From assembly GCA_037447655.1 (NCBI GenBank), contig JBBHKE010000370.1, positions 21,348 through 85,347 of the forward strand: DNA of 64,000 bases, written 5' to 3'. Positions 10,321-21,600 of this stretch are shown in pieces. The notes beneath the pieces were generated by a model, which saw only the letters and a program-made list of their open reading frames with translations, was not told the DNA's origin and searched no databases. Position 1 is the stretch's first letter; the number at the start of each line of letters is the position of its first letter. The position numbers and the translations under genes were made by a program. The DNA is from Zygnema cylindricum (lineage: Eukaryota > Streptophyta > Zygnematophyceae > Zygnematales > Zygnemataceae).

Positions 10321-12587
10321 ATAAATCCGTCGTTGTCTTTAAACTACAATAACAAAATGCTTAGGGAAGCAGATCTGGAGATTCTTTTTGCGTTGGATCA
10401 GGGGAGTCTTGTTCTTATAAGAGGGAGTCTTGTTCTTATAAGGGTGAGGCTGGTCAGGGTCATTGCGTGTCAGGGTGGCTGTAATACTTTGAAATCTATT
10501 GGGCTATTGGGTGTATCCAGTAGTGGAGGAGTTGCTGTGCATTATGTGAGAGGATGTTGTGCCCAAATCAAAATTGGAATATCAAGTAATAATTATGCTA
10601 AAGTTATTGTTTTAAAGAGTCGTACACAATGCGTTGGAAAGCATTATTACGGAGCATGAACTATTTACGGTAAAACAACGTTTTTTTAGGGAAATTTAGT
10701 ACCATGTGTTATAACATATAAACCGTGTCAATTTTACTTAACGCTTGTATTAGACCCATTGCCATTGCGATCAGTGTATTTGGTTTGAAATACTAAAACT
10801 TTTATTGTGTATCATAATTTTGTCTAGGAATCATAGTATTTACGCACGTAGTCAACTTTTTTATGAATTTAGTTATCATATTTATTCCTTTTTATTCTTA
10901 TCTGATTTTTTCTAATGTTTTTTTTTTCACTTTTTTGGTAAATAAACGATACCCATTGCAAGTTATGCAACCAAACCACCATTTCTTGTATTTTCTAACA
11001 ATAGCCCTAATACTTTACTACAAGGGTACTTTTGGCCACCTAACTAAATATTGTTATTAATACTAATTTATTAGTGTTGTGTATCGGCAATAAATTTATC
11101 GCGATAACACTGATACTAATAGTTATCGGTTATCGAACGGCTAGGGGTCCCGATATATTGTTCCGAGATCAACAAATTTTTATCTGTGAGAAGTAGAAAA
11201 ATATAGTATGTTATATAATAGTTCTTTAAACTATATTATATTTTTCACGGTATATAGCGTGGCATGCCACGTGTAAAAAATTGTTCTTTAACTTGAGTAA
11301 CGGAATAATAACGTCTTAGTACGACGGAACAAACCATACATTGTACAGTACAAACAGTAAAATTATCGTCGATAGTTATCGGTACAGACGTTATGGCGAT
11401 AAAAAACCGATTTTTATCGACGATAACACCAATTTCGCATGTAACCGCTTTTACTTGAAGAGGAATGAGAACCAAATAACAACTTGGAACAAGGGTGAGC
11501 GTTTGACATTGCGGTGGTAAATGTACTGAAAAATAATACATGGTTTACATTTTTACTTTATAGAAATAAATGTTTATATCACAATGGTATTTTATGATTG
11601 TGATGTTTTAAAACTCATTATATTGCCCACCTTTTTTATCTTCCATGTTTTTCCTCAGTTTAGTCATACACTATTGCAAGTCAATATGAAAAGTTATCAT
11701 CAAAGAAAAATCTCCTAACTCTTTCTGACAAACCCTAAGAACTTATCTGTCTCAACTTTTTCCTTAGCTAAAAAAGAAAGTTTTTCTTTTTTTTCTTTAC
11801 GGAAGAAAAAAGAAGAATGTTATATTTTTCATTAAAAAATTATAAACAATTTTAAGGCTATATTACGAGAAAAAGTTGATTAGGGGAAAATGCTGTATTA
11901 ATGTTTTTTAGCGAAGATTGCTTTTTAATGTGGAAAATGATTTTTTGGTGTTGTACTAATTGTCAAATGGCACGGAGTAGTGTTTTTATACCTTGATAAT
12001 CGTGGTTGAAAAACGTCGCTCTGAATATTTTCTCCCGCTCCCACTGCCCCCAACTTGTGGCAGAATGCGAAATGGTGTAATTTGAAAGGGTGGATGGGAC
12101 AGAAGGCGACAGTGGCAGTTAGGGCGAGTAGCATTGGCGCCTTGGCAGATTTTCCACCTTTACTGTAAAAAGGCATTGCAACTTCGATACCCCTGCAAAA
12201 GAAAAACCGTACAAGATGCTTACGGAAAAAAACGAACATGCCTGTACTTTTTTCAGTCGTCAAAAAGTTTTGAAAACTTTTCACACGTGGATGTTTTACT
12301 ATTTGCGTAAACGGTTATAATTTGCTTAAAACACCGCCGATGTGGTCTATGATAAATTTGAGGATGACGTGACAGTAGGTCGAAAAAACACAAGACGACA
12401 AATTTTAATACATCTTAAAGTTACAGAATGACGCAAATTGTAATCTACAAATTTGCGATTTTTTTGTACGGGTTCAACTTAAGCAGTACGGCTCTAAGTT
12501 TTAAAACAAAACGACAGAAAAAAACCCGTACTTAGCCACATGGAGACGTACCCTAAGTCGGAGGTTTTTGTCAAGGCTTAGGTATAG
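10321..12587. other. Intergenic, AT-rich, no gene recognised
   Basis: Spacer between the Copia fragment and the first Harbinger-like element. It holds only short unconvincing frames and one possible inverted-repeat element (listed separately at 11074-11434). Confidence 0.5.
11074..11434. mobile_element. Candidate TIR element with TATCG-rich imperfect ends
   Basis: The left side (GTGTTGTGTATCGG, then TTATCGCGATAAC and AGTTATCGGTTATCG) is echoed in reverse complement on the right side (GGTGTTATCGTCGATAAA, then TTATCGCCATAAC and CGATAACTATCG). The arms are imperfect and no clear target duplication was found, so boundaries and class are uncertain. Confidence 0.35.
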
Positions 12588-12590
12588 TTA

Positions 12591-13515
12591 GGGTGTGTCC
12601 CCATGTGTTCAAGTAAGGGTTTTTTTCCGTCGTTTTCACAGAAAATGGGACTTGCAACGAGAAAATATTACGCCGTACGAAAAATGGACAGAAATACAAG
12701 GACATTTTGCGTCATTTTGGAACTTGGAAGGTACGACAATTTGGCGTTATTATCATCGCGACCCACTTCCAGCTCATCTTCACCTTGCACTGGAATCAAA
12801 TCGCGACCTGATTTTAATCAAAATACTACCCTATTGACGAATAGAAAATCTGGATTACACGCGTCAAACGTTTTCGTAAAATTTTGCATGAAGGAAAGTA
12901 CACGCTATTCTTTTCACTGCTCGTCACGCGCATGCACATAAGAAAATGACAAACATGTACGGAAAACATTTTGCAGGGGTCTCGGACCTGCACTTTCCTT
13001 CATGGGTCCTTTGCAAAATTTTACGTCGTCCTCGTCTCTCCCCCTCTTTTTCACTCGACCACTCCTCTTTCTCTCTTCTTTACAAGAGATGCAGCAATAG
13101 TAGTATCGAATGAAAGATATATATATATATATATTATTTTTTTTGAATATTTTTGGTCTAAGTTTGGTGGCATATCGAATGATAAAAGATAAGAAAACGA
13201 AATCGGGAAGCCATGGCGGACGTCACATGGTAGCATGGCTTCGATATGTCACAAAACCCTGAACATCTACAACGTCACAAAAACCTCGACGTCTACAACC
13301 GTCGCCGTTTTTAGGAAGTTTCGTAGTTTCGTAGTCGTCTACATTTCGTTTCGTAGACTGTCGCACATTTTGTAGACGTCTACAACTGTCACATATTTGA
13401 AGTAATGAACGCGCAAGTAACGATTGACATAGGCACACTTTGAAAAGTACACCGTAAAATCTGCGCTAAAATCCAAAGTAACGTTTCAAAGTTTCGGTTA
13501 CATGGGGACACGCCA
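12591..13515 (+). mobile_element. PIF/Harbinger-like non-autonomous TIR element, copy H1
   Basis: The left end reads GGGTGTGTCCCCATGTG and the right end ACATGGGGACACGCC(A), a 15-17 bp terminal inverted repeat. TTA lies immediately outside both ends (12588-12590 and 13516-13518), a 3-bp target duplication typical of PIF/Harbinger. It is 925 bp with no transposase frame. The first 280 bp and the last 170 bp match copy H2. An extra internal segment (about 12880-13250) contains an inverted repeat around GTAAAATTTTGCATGAAGG and an AT dinucleotide run. Confidence 0.8.
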
Positions 13516-13623
13516 TTAGGGGGGGGGCTACCCGAATCGAAAGCGTCCATTTCAAACCGACGGCATTAACCTCACTGAAATAGATGATGTTAACAATTAC
13601 TTGTAGCTTTTCATTTTGAGTTA

Positions 13624-14319
13624 GGGCGTGTCCCCATGTGTTCAAGTAAGGGTTTTTTTCCATCGTTTACACAGAAAATGGGACTTTCTACTTGAAAATA
13701 TTACGCCGTACGAAAAATGGGCAAAAACTCAAATACATTTTGCGTCATCTTGGAACTTGAAAGGTACGGCGATTTGGCAGTATTATCATCGCGACCCACT
13801 TCCAGCTCATCTTCACACTTGCAATGAAATCAAATCGTGACCTGCTTTTAATCAAAATACTACCCTATTGACGAATAGAAATCTTGGGTTGCACGCGTCA
13901 AACGTTTTCATTTGTTTTTTTGCAGTTGGGATAATACACGAAAAAAAAATTGTTTGTCCGTTTGCTTATGTTGTCCACTTGTGGGCGTCTACAAATGTCA
14001 TTTTGTAGACGTAGGCGATTGCTAATATCGTTCACGTGTGGGCGTCAACAAATGACAGTTGGCGTCGACAATTGTCCCAATATGTCTGGAGCTCTTTGCG
14101 GCGTACAATTGTCCGCAGATTGTTCCGAGACCGCTGGCGTCTACAAATGTCAGCAGTTTGGGTTTCGCAAGTATTGGCGACGTGTACAGCTGCCACATAT
14201 TCAAAATAATGAACGCGCAAGTAACGATTCACATAGGCACACTTTGAAAAGTACACCGTAAAATCAGCGCTAAATTCCAAAATAACGTTTCAAAATATCG
14301 GTTACATGGGGACACGCCC
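13624..14319 (+). mobile_element. PIF/Harbinger-like non-autonomous TIR element, copy H2
   Basis: Ends are GGGCGTGTCCCCATGTG and, at the right, ACATGGGGACACGCCC (perfect inverted repeat of GGGCGTGTCCCCATGT). TTA is duplicated at 13621-13623 and 14320-14322. It is 696 bp with no transposase. The flanks TCATTTTGAG and GGGTGCTTTTATTTT are contiguous in retroelement copy B (minus strand near 30285, where TTT stands in place of TTA), which acts as an uninterrupted reference and fixes the insertion point. Confidence 0.85.
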
Positions 14320-14490
14320 TTAGGGTGCTTTTATTTTCCTTGTTGTTGCTTCCATTTTTTTGTGTTCTCGTCGCTCTTTTTGTTTTTTATTGTTGTTTTT
14401 TAGTGTTGGTCATGCCACCCCTTTTGTACCCCCAGACTCAGATGGTTTACCATCGTGCTCTTTAATTTATCCTGCATTTGTAGCTTCTAA
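14320..14490 (+). mobile_element. 3' end fragment of the non-LTR retroelement (third copy)
   Basis: GGGTGCTTTTATTTT, GGTCATGCCACCCCTTTTG and CAGACTCAGATGG match the 3' region of copy B read on the minus strand (about 30290-30130). Only the tail is present. The same fragment continues to the left of Harbinger copy H2 (at least 13610-13620), which split it. Possession of only the 3' tail fits 5' truncation, common for non-LTR elements. Confidence 0.75.
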
Positions 14491-15604
14491 ACTCACACTT
14501 TCAACATTTAAAACGCCTTGTTTTGTTAGCGTCATCTAAACCGTCTTGTCCCAAAGCCGATACGTTTGAGAACTTCCCAAGGAATCTACCGCGAGCGCAA
14601 TATATCGTTTTTGATTTTCCACGATACAAAGCACAAGTTGACAACGCCTGATCTATGTGTTGAAATTACGGTTGGCGTCAGTTACATCCTCGCAGTACGT
14701 GTCTTTTTCCTTGAACTCTGACGGCAGAAAATACTGATGACCTCACATGCTTTCTAATTTGATTAGTTTCTTCGGGTTTTGACATTGTGGATTGCATTGC
14801 GGGGCTTCGTGTAAATTTAGTTCGAGCACTCGAGGTCCTTCGAAAACATCATCATGATCTGTCACACCTTATGTCTTCGATGATCTCGCGTCACATCACT
14901 GTACGGATATCATCATAGAGGACCTTTTTGAACCTATCAGCCTCTGCAACCGTAGATATTCCGGATCGAAAACTTGTGCAGTCTGAAACTCTGAACTTCC
15001 GTAATGCCAATGGAATAATGATTCTTGTTTTATGTGCTGTACTATACAGTTTTCCACATTCATCGAAGGTTCCCCATGCAATGACAGCTTGAATTATCTT
15101 AGCAAAACACTCGTCAGCTGACGTCATTTAAAGGCTCTTAGCCAAGGATCGTCCGATATAGTTTGTTGGCACCCTCATTTCTGTGGTTCGGAAACACCGC
15201 GCCTTTAGCGCAGTGCGAAATTCCTCAGCAAGTTCGCTACTTGCCTATTGCCCTCACTACGTCATAGGAAAAAATACGCTAACTTTGAAGGCGGCTACTC
15301 GCAGCACCTTTAAAGGGCGGCCTCCACAATTACCATTTGAAAGTGAGCTGATACTTGTCAACAGCAATTTACAGATACACAAGTCTGTCTCAGAATCCGA
15401 TTGTTCAAATTTTCTCTGCAGCTTTCCGAGCTGCACTCTGTTGCCTGCCAGTGCAGTACATTCATCCTCGATCGCGGAAAAAGCTATTACTCTCTTACCT
15501 AGCGGCAAAACGCTCGACTGCGGCTGCTTTTTTAAAGCCTGAAAGCCTTCGTATTTATGCATTTCTAATACTACTTGGCTCATTATCCTTGTAAAGAGGC
15601 AGCC
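14491..15604. other. Region upstream of the PDR transporter
   Basis: Presumed promoter and 5' UTR of the transporter. Two minus-strand frames (15257-15583, 108 codons, and 14891-15127, 78 codons) occur here, but neither matches a recognisable family and no convincing splice model joins them. They are left unannotated. Confidence 0.4.
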
Positions 15605-18600
15605 ATGCCAGAGCCTACAGGAGACGTAGTAGCTGATGCAGCAGCAAGGATGGAAGATGACGCTCCTTCACATAGGATCTTACAGTCCCTAAGTGCTTTA
15701 ACTGCCAAGTCACCGCACTCAGGTTAGTCACAATAAAACCAAGAAGAGTGAAGTACTGTGTAAACGTGGTTCTTGCTAGTTTATATTTCTTTATGGCTCT
15801 GTCGAACTTCAAGGACGACGTGATTAAAAAGAAAGCAAGCATGCTAACAAGCATTGGATTGATTTATATATTTGTTCTGCTTGCTTCAATAAGTAATGAC
15901 ATTTGTTTGTTTGTCTTGGAGAGCTAAAACAATTTTTGCAGTTGTTTGTTTCTTGAAAATTTCACCCAAAATCTATCTTGGTTTCTTTCATCTTTTGGTC
16001 GTATCCATAACCGTGTTATATGGTACTGTATTTTTTGATATCAGAGTCAATTGTCTTCTCTTATTGCCAACGTCAAAGGCCTGGTTTCCATTTTTTTCTG
16101 TTAGAATTATTTATTCTCAATATATTACAGCTTGCAATGGTAAGGCTGTTTTTCAAAGTTTAAATGGGAACACAGAAATGACAAGCAGAATCGGCTGAAG
16201 GCCAATCCTAGAAGCTGATGCATTTTCACTGACCGATTTAACTCTACGTTTAATGTCACATTAGTTTGAAGCTTTAGACATATTAAATCCAAGTCACTTT
16301 TTTCTTCATTATGTCCTCTTCTGATCCTGTTTTTTTTATTTCTCTTTTTATTATTGCAGTGGAAGGACAGAAGGATGAGGAGATGTTAAAATGGGCGGCC
16401 TTGGAACGCCTTCCGACTTTTGACCGCTTGAAAACAGCCATCATTAGCAAGGTATTGTATCGATTCTCACTTGCATACAGTCCTGAGACTCGCAGTATCA
16501 TGATGGATGTAGGAAATGTATGTTTTCGTTGATTGTGTGACGGCATTGGTCCAGAAAACTGGAACGAAAAAATTATCTTTCCTGAATCCATTGTGCACCA
16601 GAGTTATTTTGCTCGATTGTTTGTTCAAATGCTTTCCCGAACTTCCACCTGCAATAGTCGTGTTTTTATTTTTTTTCTGAAATTCCTGTTTCCTCTCTTT
16701 TTTTTCTATCCTTCTTCAGGCGATGCATGATGGTAGTATTGTTCCCTCGGAAGTAGATGTCGCCAAATTGAGCCTGGATGAGCGACAGAAGTTGGTGGAA
16801 GCGGCCCTGGAAACAAAAGACCAGGATAATGAGATTCTTCTTCGGAAGTTCAAGGATCGTTTGGACAGGTAAAACCAATTTAAACAACAAAATATTTATA
16901 TTCTGGAGAAACATATGAACTGAGTTATGTGCATAGGTTACTTCAATTTCTGTTTTTTAAGTGACATTTTTGCTCAACAGTTTTCCTTATGGAGCTGTAG
17001 ACTTAAGTTTGTTTCTTTTTGTTTTTGAAAGATTCATAATGCAATGTGGTCAAGTTCTCTAAGTTCAATATTCTCTTTTACACTTCATTGCAGAGTGGGA
17101 ATTGAATTTCCTTCCGTGGAGGTTCGTTTCGAGGGTGTGAGCATTGAGGCTGGAGTGTTCGTGGGAAATCGCGCCTTACCAACTTTAACCAACTTTACAC
17201 GAAATTTGTTTGAGGTATGCGTTATTCACAACTAAGGAGACCGGTTTTCAATTCTCTCCAACCATTTTTGTTTTTTCTGGCAAGTTACTGCGTTACAATA
17301 TCAGTCTCTAGAAGTTCAATTAGTGTAAAATTAAAATAAAATTTCTGTTAATGTAACCATGTGATCGTCCCCCGCGTTCAATGTTCTCTCTGTAGTTCAT
17401 CACTTTTTTACAGAGTTTTCATTTATTTTCGGAAAATTCCTGGTTGCTTTTGCAGTCTATTCTGATGTTTTTTAGACTTCTTCCAAACAACAAACGTGTA
17501 TTTCCGATACTTCACAATGTTAGTGGAGTCCTCAAGCCTGGAAGGTGAGTAACTTGGATTTTGTGAGATTTTATTTTTCTATCTGTCTGTGTTCACTTTT
17601 GTTATGCTTGAACCACAGTTCTAAATTTACTCCTTTTTTTAAATTTACTCCTTTTTTTGAATGGAGGTGTGTTTTACCTACATTGCGCAATTAATTACAC
17701 TCCGAGCTATAACTTTCTGAGGTTCAATTTTAGTATGTATGAGTTACGTTAGTTTTATTTTGATGCTCTTTGTGTGTGATGATTTGCTTTGGATGTGATT
17801 GACCTTTGAAGGTGTGTTTGAGATATGTTTGCTTTGTAAAAAATTAAGCTTCTCTGGTGGTTTTTGATGATGCAGGATAACTCTCCTCTTAGGACCTCCC
17901 GGTGCAGGAAAGTCAACACTAATGATGGCGTTAGCTGGAAAGCTTGATGCTGACCTCAAAGTAAGCACCATGGCTTTTGATACTTTATTATTCTTTTGTT
18001 TGTAACTTGTCGACTACTTTGCAATCTAGTTTTTACCAATCCTCGTTTCGATACTTTCCTCTTGCACTGCATCTTCCTCTGAAAACTGTATTTGCTAAAT
18101 TAAATTTTGTTTCTGGCTTTTCCGTGTGCTTCAGTATGACGGAACCATCACTTACAATGGACACGAAATGGATGAATTCATTCCTGTCCGTACAGCTGCT
18201 TACGTAAGCCAGAATGACGTTCATATTGGAGAAATGACTGTTCGTGAAACTTTGGATTTTTCTGCCCGAGTCCAGGGTTCTGGTTTCAAAGCAGGTCAGC
18301 TCAAAACCAAGAAGTTACTCCGGTTTTACTACAGGTCAACAGAAAGAAGAACTTGTGATAGGACCTGTCTTTAAGGAGATTAATATTTAAACTAAGGGAG
18401 GTGCTCCAGTTTTCGTAAGGAAGTCTACAGCTCATCAACAGGGAGGAGGATTTTGAAACTTCTTCGTTTCTTGTTTACTTCTAAATGTGAAGGTTTTTCG
18501 TTTTTGTGACTGGTCAATTAAAAGAGATTTTAAGAATATTGTTGGGCTCTTGTACCCTTTTAGCCTTTTAGGTTTAATTGATGTTAAAATTTATGGGCGA

Positions 18601-21600
18601 GGTGTTTCATTTTATGATAGGCTGTTGGCTGATAATAGAATCCAAGATTCATCTCAAAACAATTTTGAGTTTTTCTTTCAGATTTGGGACGAGAACTTGA
18701 GAAACGGGAAAAGGATGCTGGGATAAAGCCAGATCCAACAATGGATGCTTTTATAAAGGTCACCCAACCCTCATCTACTCTAAAATTCTTTTGGAAGCAC
18801 TTTCAAGTATAGAAGGAGAATGATAGAATCTTCAGAATGCATTTGGATTTACTTCAAATTATGATTTCGTATATGACAAACAGTGAATGTTATTACAACA
18901 AATGCTTACTTTAAAAGTTCATACAACGGAATAATGTGGATTTAAAGACCTTATTTCTAGTGTTTTTCCTTAAGAATTGGCAAATATGGGGAATTTCATT
19001 CTGATTCAGTGTAATTTGAGAGAAATAAGTGCCTAGAGCGGAGCTTTTAAGTGTAAATTCCGTAGGTTCTGTACTTTAATATTTCTTGTGAAGAAACTTC
19101 TTAAACTTTACAGACTCACGTTTTTCTATTCTTTTGCCTCTCTTTTCTAAAATTGGTACAGGCTTTATCCGTGAATGGAAATCGTGAAAATGTAATTACT
19201 GACTACATCCTCAAGGTAACAAAATTGAGTATTTTTCTCCTGACCCACATCTTGTGGGTGGGGTGGGAGAGTATCCTGGTACTGTCTAGGTTCATCGTTG
19301 GTATGTCTGGTTTTATTCACTGCGTATTTTAAATCCTGACTCCACTACCTTGGCTGCTATTCTGAACTTGTCCCTCTACTAAAACTTATACCTGAAGGAT
19401 ATTTGTGCAATGTTTTTTTGCTTTCGTTGAGTGAATACCTGTATTTGTTCGGTGCAAAATACCAGTTAGTATGGAAATGTACCAAAAGTTAGTTTTCCCC
19501 TGGCCCGTAGTCGAATTTAGTGTCGATTAGCACAGATGATGCCATAATGAATTTGCTAACCCAAGCCACATTAAATGTGGTAGATGGTGCATGGATAGTT
19601 ACACTTTGACTCAAAAATTCGCATTAAGTTTACCACTAAATGGTTTCGGTTTGTCTTTTCAACTTCTTTCATTTGCCTATACAGATTCTTGGACTCGAGG
19701 TTTGCTCTGAGACACTGGTGGGCAATGAAATGATTCGTGGAATTTCTGGAGGACAGAAGAAACGAGTCACCACGGGTAAATGATAAAAAACATTTCTTTC
19801 TTTGCAAGCCATTGTGTTTATGTCTGTTTCAAGTTTTTTGGTACTTATATAATCCTGGTAATTTTACCCTTCCTATTTTTCTTTGTGATCAGATGGTTTT
19901 CTGCTGGAGTTTTTTAATAGAGTTGTTGCTTTTTTTTTTTGTTTGTTTGCATATGTTTTTCATAATGGGAAAATATACTAGCCTCTGAATGGCCGTGAAC
20001 AAAACTGCTTTGGGGTTATTTTAATGAGGGTTTAGGTACTTATTATTCTTGTAAGTATTTTGTTTTTTCAGTTGTGTTACTTTTATTTCACTCTAGTGAC
20101 TTTGATTGGTTTGAGTTTTGCAGGCGAGATGATTGTGGGTCCCCAGCAAGTTCTTTTTGCTGATGAAATTTCGACAGGTCTTGACTCGTCTACAACTTAC
20201 CAAATTAGTCAGTGCTTACGGAACTTCACTCACCTTCAGGTATTTTTCCCGAAGTACATCATTGCAGCTGAATTAATAGTGTTTAACCTGCCGTTGTAGT
20301 TTTCCTTTTTGTCTCAGTCAAAATAATAACTCGAAAGTCTGTTTTCTATAATTGCTCTTTTTGTTCAGTGTTTTTGTTCCTGTAGATATGAATAACATGT
20401 GAACAATTGGAATCTTCTTGGTTGAATTTTCAGAATGCAACAACTTTAGTTGCTCTTTTGCAACCTGCTCCAGAAACATACGACCTTTTCGATGATATTT
20501 TACTTCTTGCTGAAGGGCATGTTGTTTATCACGGCCCGAGAGAGGAAATTGTACCTTTTTTCCAATCTCAAGGGTTTTTCTGCCCGGATCGAAAGGGAGT
20601 TGCCGATTTTTTGCAGGAGGTGAGTTCTGAAAAACTGCCATAAGTAGTAATTTAAACTGAGATGACTACTTGTGGTTCTTGTGTCCGGTGCGTGAAAATT
20701 GAAATTGTTTCTGATTTCACGCGATGTTGTTTGAAATTCTGTATGGATTTTTTGTGTAGGTGACTTCATTCAAGGATCAGCAGCAATATTGGGGAAAGAA
20801 GGAACGCTATCGTTATGTTTCTGTTCAACAATTTTCTGAAGCCTTTGAGGCATCGGTTCGCGGAAAGGAAATGGGAAGGACACTTTCGGTACTGTCACTC
20901 TATACTTTTTGACTTCCTTTGACTTCTGACTATTCTTTTGTTTGTTCCTTGGTTTGTAGGCTCTGTATTTTGAGAGAATTTTATATCTAGTTTGAAAATG
21001 GTATTTTAGTTTGATTGAGACCTTTGTAACGAATTACAAGCTTGCAAAGTAAAACGGATCACTAATTGACAATTTTTGTGTGTTTTTCTTCAGACTCCTT
21101 ATCCCAAAGAGAAAAGCCATCCTGCGGCCCTTGTGAAGGAGAAATTTGGGCTCTCTCAAATTGAGCTTTTTAAAGCTTTGTTTGAACGTGAAGCCCTTCT
21201 CATGAAAAGAAATGCTTTCCTCTACATTGCACAGACAATCCAGACAATCATTGTGGCTTTTGTTACAATGACTGTCTTCTTACGAACAGAAAACAAAGAT
21301 CTTACAATCGATACTGGTTATAAGCTCCTCGGATCTCTTTTCTTCGGCCTCATTGTCATGTTATTCAACGGATTTGCAGAGCTTTCTCTCCTTGTCATGC
21401 GATTACCAGTTTATTATAAGCAACGAGAGAACTCTTTCTTTCCCGCTTGGGCATATTCTCTTCCGATGTGGATTCTTACAATTCCATTTTCTGCCTGGGC
21501 TTCTTTTGTTTGGGTTGGAATGACCTATTATGTTATAGGGTACTCGCCGCAAGCGGGTATATTTTTTCGACATTTTCTGGAAATGTTTCTTATTCACCAG

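Noticed and set aside
15257-15583. 108-codon minus-strand frame just upstream of the PDR start
   Set aside because: No family resemblance, it would overlap the transporter's 5' region, and no splice partner gives a convincing protein.
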